A DNA stretch of 64,000 bases from G963665215 sp963665215 (lineage in GTDB: Bacteria > Chloroflexota > Dehalococcoidia > Lucifugimonadales > CAUZJF01). Under the pieces are notes generated by a model. The model worked only from the letters and a program-made list of their open reading frames with translations. It was not told where the DNA came from and did no database searches. The position numbers were made by a program, and so were the translations under genes. Location of the stretch: NCBI GenBank assembly GCA_963665215.2, contig CAXXWW010000017.1:682001-746000 (forward strand), written 5' to 3'. How positions within the stretch are numbered: position 1 is the first letter of the stretch; each line of letters begins with the position of its first letter. Shown here in pieces: positions 21,045-29,128 of this stretch.

Positions 21045-21779
21045 TCAGACCTCAAACTCGGGCTGAAACACATCAAGTACCGAGGCAACCTCCGAATGGA
21101 GTACTTGAAGCGTTTCTACGACCGGCGCTCCGTCGTCGAACGCTATCTTAAAGAGGACATCAGTATTCATGTCCACGGTATTGCTACTTGGATTGATTCT
21201 GATGTCAAAGAGTGTTGTCTTACCTTCAATACTTGGGTTGACGACGACTGGCCCCTTGGAGGCCGGCTCAACGGAAAGAATTTCCGTGAATCTTACGACG
21301 GTCAACGTTCTATGCTTGTCTGGGTTGGAAATGTCCCTGAGCGTGCCCGTCCAATTACAACCATAGTGAGGCTGCAAAAGCTTTATACATGCCTTGTGTC
21401 TGAGCGTAAGGCCCTTAAGGCGCGGCTCCCTTTTGGAAGCCCCAAAGGCAGCATTGCGCCAACGCTTTTCGCTACTTTCGATAGGAAACTGTGTCTGCTC
21501 TTGAACCTCGCCGGAATCGAGGATGGCAAGTTCATAGATAAGATAATCAAGGGCGCTGCGAAGGTTGTATATGGCCTCGCCGACGAGGATGCTGAATCGT
21601 GGCGGGACAAGCCTTCGGCTCAAATCGATGATTACGGTGCCTCCGACCTCTGGGTTTATGTACCCCATAGGTGGTCGGAACGTACGCCAGAAAATCGTGG
21701 CTTCTCGTTTGAACCTCGTCAGGTGTTGTTTTGCCCGACCTACTCGCGCGTAGGCATTATCAAGGGATGGCTGCAACAT
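21045..21779 (-). CDS. Hypothetical protein, acquired-looking
   Basis: 244 residues, no assigned function. Recognisable recurring motifs are AIYNLRSALDYLIYELA, HKACIKLLQPHYG and ISNPDKHRTLTVVRF, found together in a widespread family of uncharacterised bacterial proteins (recalled, not searched). Codon use is AT-richer than in the neighbours, suggesting horizontal transfer. It sits next to a transposase remnant. Confidence 0.6.
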   Translation of the reverse strand: MLQPSLDNAYARVGRAKQHLTRFKREATIFWRTFRPPMGYINPEVGGTVIIDLSRRLVPPRFSILVGEAIYNLRSALDYLIYELAILDSGEVQEQTQFPIESSEKRWRNAAFGASKREPRLKGLTLRHKACIKLLQPHYGCNWTGTLRDISNPDKHRTLTVVRFTEILSVEPASKGPVVVNPSIEGKTTLFDIRINPSSNTVDMNTDVLFKIAFDDGAPVVETLQVLHSEVASVLDVFQPEFEV

Positions 21780-21780
21780 C

Positions 21781-22058
21781 TTGGCTTAGAGTATGAGCTT
21801 GCATCGCTATCAAGGCAAGGTAGCAATGTACCGTAACCTTCCGCCAGCCCCGAACGGTGATGTGGTTCAGCGACCGCTGACCATTGAGCCGCGAAAAGAA
21901 TTGCTCCACGGCTTGGCGTTGCGCTCGGAGAGCCTTGTATCCTGGGTCAACAATTTTTTGCTACCACGGGGGATGTCAATCACGGGGTCCGCGTTGTACT
22001 GCCGCCGTACCAAGCGAAACATCGCCCTGGACGCATAGCCCTTGTCGGCGATGAAAAA
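21781..22058 (-). pseudogene. C-terminal remnant of a DDE transposase
   Basis: Two frames together give the tail of an IS5/IS4-like transposase: FFIADKGYASRAMFRLVRRQ with VIDIPRG, then after a frameshift RQAVEQFFSRLNGQRSLNHI and TVRGWRKVTVHCYLALIAMQ. No complete gene or ends remain. Confidence 0.8.
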
Positions 22059-22106
22059 GCGCGGATGGAAATGAGGGGCCTCGGCAACGCCGGCAGACCC
22101 AGCCAT

Positions 22107-23039
22107 CTACGCGACCGCGGCGAGCGCCTGCTCGGTGAGTTTCAGTGTATTCGCGTAATTGAGGCGCATCGCATTCGGCCGCGTGTCATCGGGGAGCTGG
22201 AAGTGGGATGCGACCGCAATTACGATGTCCGTGTGGTCACGGGCAAACGTGCGGAAGAGCGCCGCATAGTCCACGTCGCCGCTCCCTACCGGTCCGTACT
22301 TAAACTTGAGGCCCGGCCCGTCCTGCACGGTCAGGTCCTTCAGATGTAGACTGGTGAGGTAGCGCTTAAGATTCTGGTAGCCCGTTGTCACCACATCCAG
22401 CTCCCCCGAGTTGTAGTTATCCGCAGGACCCCACTTGCACTTTAGGCGCGACGACCCCACGCGCTCCATGATCCGGCGGAAGTTGCCGCTGGTGCTCATG
22501 TAGTTCCAGGGCTCCATCCCGATTCCGATGTCGATGTCCTGGCGTTCGGCAAGGTCCGCTACGATACCGAACGCCTTGGCCAGCTTGTCCAGCTCGGCCG
22601 GCGGGATCTCCCCACCCCCGCTGGCGTACCGCTGCCGCCAGGTAGGGCTGACCCGCTTCCTGCCCTGATACTCGCCCGGCCAGGCGAACCCGTGCACCAG
22701 CACGTTGGGCGATCCCAAAATCTTTGCAAAGTCAATCCCCCGGCGCACGGCGTCCAGGTCGCGGGCGAACTCCGGGTGGGTAGCCAGGTCCGCAAGTTCG
22801 ATCTGGTCGATGTGAATATGCTTGAAAGGAGGCGGTCCCACACCGACGGCATGGACCTGCAACCCCGTCGCATCGAGCACCTGCTGGCAGTGGGCGGCAT
22901 GCGCTTCGGTCAAATCGTCAGACTCGACAGCGAACTCCGCGTAGTCCGCCCCCAGCTCCTGAGCCAGCTCTGCGGCTTGCTCAAAGGGCAGGCCGCTCTC
23001 GCCCAGGTACATCCCCATCTTGAACCTGTAGTTGCCCAT
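22107..23039 (-). CDS. Sugar phosphate isomerase/epimerase (xylose isomerase-like TIM barrel)
   Basis: AP-endonuclease-2 superfamily barrel, 310 residues from ATG at 23039 (MGNYRFKMGMYLGESGLPF). Metal and substrate-site segments: GADYAEFAVESDDL, VLVHGFAWPGEYQG, IGIGMEPWNYMSTSG, CKWGPADNY and SLHLKDLTVQDG. This family usually acts on sugars or inositols next to Gfo/Idh dehydrogenases. Here it starts 13 nt after one, so the two form an operon for keto-sugar or inositol catabolism (inference). Confidence 0.88.
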   Translation of the reverse strand: MGNYRFKMGMYLGESGLPFEQAAELAQELGADYAEFAVESDDLTEAHAAHCQQVLDATGLQVHAVGVGPPPFKHIHIDQIELADLATHPEFARDLDAVRRGIDFAKILGSPNVLVHGFAWPGEYQGRKRVSPTWRQRYASGGGEIPPAELDKLAKAFGIVADLAERQDIDIGIGMEPWNYMSTSGNFRRIMERVGSSRLKCKWGPADNYNSGELDVVTTGYQNLKRYLTSLHLKDLTVQDGPGLKFKYGPVGSGDVDYAALFRTFARDHTDIVIAVASHFQLPDDTRPNAMRLNYANTLKLTEQALAAVA

Positions 23040-23052
23040 GCTTCGCGGCCTC

Positions 23053-24042
23053 CTAGTCCGGCACTGTCTGAGGCCGGCCCGTGCGGGCTGCCTCGTCAAG
23101 GGCGTTGCAGATTGACACCGTGCGAACCCCGTCATGGGCGTTGCACAGGGTGTCTCCATCGGTCTGGATTGCCTCCAGCAGATTGACAAACATCGAGTGA
23201 GAACGCTGCTCTTTCTCGGAGAGTTCCTTCGTGTCCACGTAGTCGATATCGCAACCGCCGAAGTCCACGCGGCCGCCGTGGACCACCGCGCTGCGCTCCC
23301 CGTCCCACACCTGATGGAACCACTTGGTGACTAATGGGTTTTGCCCCTGGTCGGTGCTGATCACCGTCGAGAGGCCGCCGTTCTTCCACAAGATCGTGCC
23401 TACCAGCCCGTCCGGGTAGCCCTCGGTGCCCTTGTTTTCGCCGAAGACGCGGCCCTCGGCGTAGACACGGTCCGGCGGGCTGTCCATCAGATAGGAGAGC
23501 AGGTCGATGGTATGGACCGCGGTGCTGACGAGCAGCCCTCCGCCGTCATCCTTGTCCCAGAGCCAGGAAGCGTGGGTCTTGGAGGAGTCGGACATTCCTA
23601 GCTGGCCGTGGCTGATGGTAGGGTGGGGGATCAACTCCCGCACCTTTTGCGTCGTGGGTGCTATGCGGAACTTGCAGTTCACTACCAGCTTGACCTCGGC
23701 CTTGTCCACCGCCTCGGCCAACTCGATCGCCTGGGCGCGGGTCACGCACATCGGCTTCTCGACCAGCATATGCTTGCCGGCCTGGGCCGCGGCCATCGCC
23801 AGCGGATGGTGGGCGTCGTGATGCGTGGCGATCATCACCAGGTCGATGCTGTCGTCTCGCATGATCGGCGCCGGGTCCGTCGTGACCAGACCGCCGCCGC
23901 CGAGTTCATCGCGGAGCCGCCGCGCTGAGTCCTCGATGACATCACAAAACGCGACGACCTCCAGTCCCATCTGGTGCGCCCGACGTGCGTGGCTACTTCC
24001 TGCTCCGCCACAGCCGAAAATCGCTGTCTTCATCGCTGACAT
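23053..24042 (-). CDS. Gfo/Idh/MocA family oxidoreductase
   Basis: NAD(P)-dependent sugar or inositol dehydrogenase, 329 residues. N-terminal Rossmann fold TAIFGCGGAGSSHARRA. The catalytic motif is HMLVEKPMCVTRAQA (E-K-P), and DGGGLLVSTAVHTIDLLSYL carries the conserved His-x-x-Asp. It is the first gene of the pair with the sugar isomerase and probably oxidises the same substrate class. Confidence 0.92.
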   Translation of the reverse strand: MSAMKTAIFGCGGAGSSHARRAHQMGLEVVAFCDVIEDSARRLRDELGGGGLVTTDPAPIMRDDSIDLVMIATHHDAHHPLAMAAAQAGKHMLVEKPMCVTRAQAIELAEAVDKAEVKLVVNCKFRIAPTTQKVRELIPHPTISHGQLGMSDSSKTHASWLWDKDDGGGLLVSTAVHTIDLLSYLMDSPPDRVYAEGRVFGENKGTEGYPDGLVGTILWKNGGLSTVISTDQGQNPLVTKWFHQVWDGERSAVVHGGRVDFGGCDIDYVDTKELSEKEQRSHSMFVNLLEAIQTDGDTLCNAHDGVRTVSICNALDEAARTGRPQTVPD

Positions 24043-24534
24043 GGTGTTCTAAGCCTCCTCCCCAGTTGTTGAGTCGTCGTACTGCTGCCGAGCCTTGGAG
24101 CGTCTACATCGAGCACTACACCGGCCTACCTCGACTCCCACCGATACGCGTCGGCACAGACCTGTCCCATATTGCCGCAGGCGACGATGGCCACCCGGTG
24201 CATGACATCACCCTTGTTCAAGATTCGAGAGGGTTGGGGGTCCGCAACGGGAGTATATCATGGCCGAAATTCCCCATATCAAACTGCGGGCGTCCAAAGC
24301 AAGCATGACCCTTGACCAGGGCGAGGGTACTGGCACTTTAGAACGCTGTCAAACAACAGACCACCCCCGCGACTTCGCCCAAATATTGCGCGGGGGGGGT
24401 CGTGCAAGAAAGAGGGGAGGTGGTGGCCCGACCTCAACCGGCTCGCCATGTATGAGGGCGGTTCACCCCCCAAGCGCGTGGGGACGACTTTTTGAGGTAG
24501 TTACCGAAGATCTCAGTTCACGGTTGACAGATCG
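24043..24534. other. Non-coding stretch upstream of the Gfo/Idh pair
   Basis: About 490 nt with no gene I can support. It contains near-repeat B (24262-24287) and a G-run around 24390-24400. On the minus strand TTGATA and TATACT, 19 nt apart, could be a promoter for the Gfo/Idh gene. Confidence 0.45.
24262..24287. repeat. 26-bp near-repeat B upstream of Gfo/Idh gene
   Basis: GGCCGAAATTCCCCATATCA plus AACTGC; 23 of 26 bases match the copy at 20925-20950. It lies about 220 nt upstream of the minus-strand Gfo/Idh start. Read as protein on the plus strand it follows an ATG at 24260. Confidence 0.6.
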
Positions 24535-25497
24535 CTACCCGCTATCGCCCTCGAGTTGGGCGACCAGCCGCGAGGTGTGAATCACGTCGCGAATGTCGGT
24601 TATCGGCGTCTTGCTGGTGCGGACGCACTCGACGAAGTGCTGGTGCATCGTCAGGGTCCCGTCGTAGGCCAGCGTATCTGCTATCTCCGTTCCCTCGATC
24701 TCGGCGCCTGAGAGCGTCTGCGGTCCGTCGCCGTCCTGGTAGGTCTCCAACTCCTCGGGGATGCGCATGAAGCAGCCGATTCCCAGGCCGTGCAACTCCG
24801 ATCTCAGGGTGCGCCCTCCGGAGGAGCGGTTGGCAGTGACGATCCCGACGGCGCCGTTGGCGAATCGGATCAAGGAGTTGTAGTCGTTGGGCCGTGTCGA
24901 CTGCCGCGTGTCCTGGTAGGCGTGCACCTCGACGGCCTCGCTGCCCGCCATGTAGCGCACCAGGTCCACCACGTGGCAGATGTCGCCCCACATGATGGAC
25001 CGAGGGACGAGGCTCCGAGGGTTCTCGGCGGACCCCAGCATGTACTTGTGAAACTCTCCAATCGCCAGCGTCGCGGGGCCTCGCTCTCTCACCAGCCGCA
25101 TCGCCTCCCGGTTGACCGCGGCATACCTGCGCTGGAAACCAATCATGCAGAAGACGTCGTTGGCAGTCGCCGCCTCCAGCAACTGTTGACTCTCTTCTGG
25201 GCTCGCGCCCGCAGCCTTCTCGATGAACACGTGCTTGCCCGCGTTCATCGAGAAGGCTATGGGGGTGATGAACGCCTCGCCCATGATTGCGTAGACCATG
25301 TCGGGGTCGATCGATTCCAGCATCTCCCGGTAGTCGCCGAAGGCTCGGGGAATGTTGTAGGCGTCCACGGCGGTCGCCATCCGCTCCTCGTCCAGCTCGG
25401 CGACAGCCTCGATGGACGTGTCGTCCAGACGATTGACGCTCGGGTAGTGGGCGCCCTGGGCCCGTCCGCCCGCGCCTATGAATGCCGCTCTCAGCAT
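24535..25497 (-). CDS. Gfo/Idh/MocA family oxidoreductase, EKA variant
   Basis: 320 residues. Rossmann start AAFIGAGGRAQGAHYPSVNR. The usual EKP motif reads HVFIEKAAGASPEE, so the catalytic Lys is kept but Pro is replaced by Ala. IMWGDICHVVDLVRYMAG keeps the His-x-x-Asp pair. It is read towards the isomerase/dehydrogenase pair but separated from it by about 490 nt. Confidence 0.9.
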   Translation of the reverse strand: MLRAAFIGAGGRAQGAHYPSVNRLDDTSIEAVAELDEERMATAVDAYNIPRAFGDYREMLESIDPDMVYAIMGEAFITPIAFSMNAGKHVFIEKAAGASPEESQQLLEAATANDVFCMIGFQRRYAAVNREAMRLVRERGPATLAIGEFHKYMLGSAENPRSLVPRSIMWGDICHVVDLVRYMAGSEAVEVHAYQDTRQSTRPNDYNSLIRFANGAVGIVTANRSSGGRTLRSELHGLGIGCFMRIPEELETYQDGDGPQTLSGAEIEGTEIADTLAYDGTLTMHQHFVECVRTSKTPITDIRDVIHTSRLVAQLEGDSG

Positions 25498-25658
25498 GGT
25501 TCGTCTCCTTCGCTGTCGAGGGTGGGGGGGTCTACGTCGGCGGGACTATAAGCGACCACTCGATACGGATCAACGCCGCTACCCAAGAGAGGGAGACCTT
25601 TTCTGCTATCTGATGTCAGGGGGGTGGCCTAGGGTCGCAGTTGTGGAGGCAGGGCTTA

Positions 25659-27379
25659 GCCCGAATCCACCGAAGGAGGGCGTCGGGTTAGCGTCCTGAG
25701 GCGGCAAGAAGGTGCTCCTGTGCTTCTGGGATAATGGTTTTGTAGCAAAAAAACGGCCCCGGAAAAGGAGCACCCAGTAGATGCTGCCACGCAACCACCC
25801 CGACCGGATCCAAATCACCTTCGACGACCGCCGCTTGGTGGCCAATGCCGGGCTGCTCCTTCCGGCCACCCTGGCGCGGCACCTCGGCCTGCCCGAACTC
25901 GTCCGGCAGCGCCTCGACCTGGGCGATGCCCCGGGGCGGGCGAACACGAGCGACAAGATGATGACGCTGGTGGCGTCTGCGCTGGCTGGGGGCGACTGCA
26001 TTGACGACGCCGATGTGTTGCGCACCGGGGGGACGGCCTGCACCCTGGGCGGCACTCTCAAGGCGCCATCCACCCTGGGCACCTTCCTGCGCAGCTTCCG
26101 GTGGGGCCACGTCCGTCAACTCGACCGGGTGAGCCGCGAGTTGCTGGCCCGGGCTTGGCAGGCCGGGGCGGGACCCGGCGACGGGCCCCTGACCATTGAC
26201 CTGGACTCCACCATCTGCGAGACCTACGGACTGGCCAAGGAGGGCGCCCGCCACCACGGCTATACCGGCAAGCGGGGCTACCACCCGCTGCTGGCCATCG
26301 CCGCCGGCACCGGAGACGTGCTGATGTCCCGGCTGCGCGAGGGCCGGGCCAACACCGCCCGCGGCGCCGCCCACTTCCTGCGGGAGACGGTGGGACGGGT
26401 GCGCTACGCCGGGGCCAACGGACGACTCACGCTACGGGCCGACAGCGGGTTCTACACTCATGGCGTGGTATCCGTCTGCCGCAAGATGGATGTCCGCTTC
26501 TCCATCACCATCCGCCAGCACAAAAGCCTGCACAATCTCATCGAGGCGATACCCGAAGATGCCTGGACGCCGATTCCTTACTGGATGCACGGCGCCGCCG
26601 ATGTGGCCGAGACCACCTGCACCCCCTTCCAGGCCGAGGCGGACGCCGCGCCGGTACGGCTCATCGTCCGGCGGGTGAAGCCCACGCCCGGTTCCCAACT
26701 GGCCCTCTTCGCCAAATACAGCTATCATGGCTTCATCACCGACCGGGACGGGGAGTTGCTCGAACTGGAGGCTGACCATCGCCGCCACGCCGAGATCGAG
26801 AATGCCATACGCGACCTCAAGTACGGCGTCGGGCTGAACCATCTCCCCTCGGGCCGCTTCGCCGCCAACGGCGCCTGGCTGGCCGTCCAGACGATGGCCC
26901 ACAACCTGGCCCGCTGGACGGCGCGGATCGGTCTGGGAGAGCGGATAGCCACCACCAAGACCCTCCGGCGGCGGTTCTTCTCCCTGGCCGGACGGCTCAC
27001 CCGCTCGGCACGCCGGTTGACCCTGCATCTTCCGGATCGCTGGCCTTGGGCTGAGAAGTTCAGCCGCGCCTTGGCCCGGCTGCGAGCCATTCCACTCCCG
27101 GCCTGACGGCACCGTCGGCGACCGACCCACCCACCGGACAACCGAAGATCCCCGCAGACTCGTGCCAGCCCGGTCCGAGAGAGTTCCCTGCTGCGTATTC
27201 TCTCGCCATCCCGCGCATCGCAGCTCCCGCAGACGGCCATAGGGGCCCCTGTGCGGCGATGAAGACCGTCCGCCGACCTCCCTACCCCAAATGGAACCCA
27301 GGCTATTTCCCCTGTAGCTCCCTCACCCCCCTTCCGCTTTCCTCACGCCGTCCATCCGTGTCCTTCGGTGGATTCGGGC
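25659..27379 (+). mobile_element. IS1380-family element, copy 2
   Basis: 1721 bp, same 19-bp inverted repeats as copy 1 but in the opposite orientation. TTA flanks the left end and TAA the right end, so there is no direct duplication. The right end cuts a tyrosine recombinase gene. Copies 1 and 2 bracket an 8-kb block of catabolic genes. Confidence 0.96.
25781..27106 (+). CDS. IS1380-family transposase (copy 2)
   Basis: 441-residue DDE transposase. Catalytic residues are predicted at Asp142 (LTIDLDSTICETYG), Asp221 (LRADSGFY) and a Glu near 340 (HRRHAEIENAIRDLKYGVG). Small differences from copies 3 and 4: Leu instead of Val in GGTVKAPS and His instead of Asp in PYWMDGAA. The frame is intact, so it is probably functional. 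Confidence 0.95.
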   Translation: MLPRNHPDRIQITFDDRRLVANAGLLLPATLARHLGLPELVRQRLDLGDAPGRANTSDKMMTLVASALAGGDCIDDADVLRTGGTACTLGGTLKAPSTLGTFLRSFRWGHVRQLDRVSRELLARAWQAGAGPGDGPLTIDLDSTICETYGLAKEGARHHGYTGKRGYHPLLAIAAGTGDVLMSRLREGRANTARGAAHFLRETVGRVRYAGANGRLTLRADSGFYTHGVVSVCRKMDVRFSITIRQHKSLHNLIEAIPEDAWTPIPYWMHGAADVAETTCTPFQAEADAAPVRLIVRRVKPTPGSQLALFAKYSYHGFITDRDGELLELEADHRRHAEIENAIRDLKYGVGLNHLPSGRFAANGAWLAVQTMAHNLARWTARIGLGERIATTKTLRRRFFSLAGRLTRSARRLTLHLPDRWPWAEKFSRALARLRAIPLPA

Positions 27380-27382
27380 TAA

Positions 27383-27864
27383 CGCACGGCAGCGCGCCGC
27401 CGGCCCGTGAGGATCAAGGTCAAAATGATGGCCCGATCCCTGAGTCCAACTGGATTATCAGGGATGAAGTCCAGTAGCTTCTTGATGTCGGCGGCGGTCA
27501 AGCTTCTGGGTGGTGCCGGTGTCGCCCGGGGCCTCTCTAACTGGTCGCATGGGTTGGCACTCACCAGGCTCATGCGGATGAGGAAGCGGTAGAATGAACT
27601 CAGGCAGGCGATGCGGGCGTTAATGGTGACAGATGAAGGCTTTTTACCTGAGAGGCCGATGCCATGGGCGTAGCCGAAGACCTCCGGTGACGTCACTTGG
27701 TCCGGCGGCTTACCCAAGTTGCCGAAGAACCGGTAGAGCATTCCGGAGTATGCCCGTACAGTCCTCATGGAACCGGAGCGGCGCTCCTTCTCGGCTAAGA
27801 AGGCGTAGATGGCCTGCTCCCAGCGACCGGCGTCGCTACCGTGCACCAGATTTTGCGTCGCCAT
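27383..27864 (-). pseudogene. Tyrosine recombinase N-terminus cut by IS1380 copy 2
   Basis: ATG at 27864, with AGGAGG just upstream, starts a 160-residue fragment. It contains the SAM-like core-binding domain (MRTVRAYSGMLYRFFGNLG, INARIACLSSFYRFLIRMSL, NPCDQLERPR). It stops at LRDRAIILTLILTGRRRA, right at the beginning of the catalytic domain. The Arg/His/Tyr active-site part is lost and is not elsewhere in the window. Confidence 0.88.
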
Positions 27865-28270
27865 GGTCTCCTCCTGTGGGTGATGGAGTCACGACTATTC
27901 ACGCTCTCGGGCGCCACGAAGTCAAGGGATTCTGGCGCACACTGTTACCAGGGCTCTTCGCAAAAGTATAATAGCCACAGTTGCACGAATTATTGATTCT
28001 GGACCATCGGAGCGATGCACAATGGAACACGATCCGAGAGCAAGCATGACCGACTGGCTCCAGAGGTTCTTATCGCTATTTCGAGCCGAGACCGAAGAAG
28101 TAAATGGGATGCCTGGGGTCAAGATAAGCAACCTCGATGACTTCTCAGCCCCTTGCCAGATTCACCTCTTTTGGTTTCATGCAGATATGTTTGGTATTCC
28201 AAGCGGTCAACGACATCCAGTGGGTTCATCTTGCCATAAATTGCGACATCCATCGGGAGGAAGATAGCTG
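27865..28270. other. AT-richer stretch, no firm gene
   Basis: About 400 nt. An 81-codon plus-strand frame from 28022 and an overlapping frame from 28137 both look partly protein-like. Neither has a family signature, and together they may be one frameshifted remnant. Confidence 0.4.
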
Positions 28271-28513
28271 GTGCCGACACTTGCCTGCCCTTTTTGTTCT
28301 AAGCCCATGCGTACCGACAACGGGCTTAAGTGGCATATGGAGAATATCCATGGGCAGGCTCACGATTCTTCCGAATCGAACGTACCCACAGTCGGATCCG
28401 ACGCGCCTGACGAACAACATGCGCCAGCATCCGACCACTGCTTCCCCGCGTATAGGTCGAGAATGGCTGCCAAGGCGCGCAGCCCGCAAGTACCCTTGTA
28501 TGTCCTCCATTGA
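28271..28513 (+). CDS. Short C2H2 zinc-finger-like protein, doubtful
   Basis: 80-codon frame from GTG at 28271, with GGGAGG about 13 nt upstream. The N-terminus CPFCSKPMRTDNGLKWHMEN followed by IH has C-x2-C-x12-H-x4-H spacing, a C2H2-like finger. The rest overlaps a methyltransferase remnant on the other strand and has no recognisable domain. It may be only the stump of a longer gene. Confidence 0.45.
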   Translation: MPTLACPFCSKPMRTDNGLKWHMENIHGQAHDSSESNVPTVGSDAPDEQHAPASDHCFPAYRSRMAAKARSPQVPLYVLH

Positions 28514-28710
28514 AGAGTGACGCTACGAAATCTGATGTCAGTTCGGAGACATCGTACTCGTAGAAGTCCGCTTTGACGTTTTCCTCGAAGGGGTGCTTGC
28601 ACGCAGAGTCTATGTCGATCCCGCCGCAAATAGCTATGCCTGCCTGTTGCATCCCATTAGGACAGTCCCCCAGCGCCACAGAACAGGTCGACGGCGACGG
28701 GACGCAAGGT
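28435..28710 (-). pseudogene. C5-cytosine DNA methyltransferase remnant
   Basis: Motif I VAVDLFCGAGGLS is followed by a stop. A one-base shift restores NGMQQAGIAICGGIDID, then EYDVSELTSDFVASLF and GCAPWQPFSTYTRG. The last is the catalytic motif IV, where the active-site Cys of PCQ is Trp. The target-recognition half is absent. A dead fragment. Confidence 0.85.
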
Positions 28711-29017
28711 GCTGGTCTACGCCACCCATACCGGAACCCGGGACATCACCGAGCGGATGGAGCAGTTTCTCTCGCAGCACGGGTTCAAGGTGGCGGTGCT
28801 CAAGGCCGACACGGTGGCCCCGGACCGGCGGGAGTCCTGGGTGGATGAGCGGGTCAAGCAAGGGGTTGACGTGCTGGTCTGCCATCCCCGGTTGGTTCAG
28901 ACCGGACTGGACCTGGTGGACTTCCCTACAATCTGCTGGTTCGAGACAGAGTTTTCTGTCTTCCAATCAACACAAAAAAGTACGGTTCTCATGGGCAGTC
29001 GATTTGGATGCATCTGA
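28700..29017 (+). pseudogene. Helicase C-terminal domain fragment
   Basis: A frame with no start reads GRKVLVYATHTGTRDITERM, KADTVAPDRRESWVDERVKQ, GVDVLVCHPRLVQTGLDLVD and WFETEFSVFQS. This is the SF2 helicase C-terminal lobe (motifs IV-V) of a phage/plasmid-type helicase. It is joined head-on to the methyltransferase remnant near 28705. The tail after FQSTQKS is unrelated. Confidence 0.8.
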
Positions 29018-29128
29018 GGTTGAGTAGGTTGCAGCGAGCTGCGGAAACTACGGACCTCCCATCTTTGGTGGATCAATGAACAGGTCCGCCGACCGTCCGC
29101 GGGTTCAAGCCCTCTCAGGTGGGCCTAA

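Noticed and set aside
17784..25655. Simple inversion of the segment between IS1380 copies 1 and 2
   Set aside because: Inversion would predict complementary flanking triplets at the two copies; the observed TTA/TAA pattern at both does not fit.
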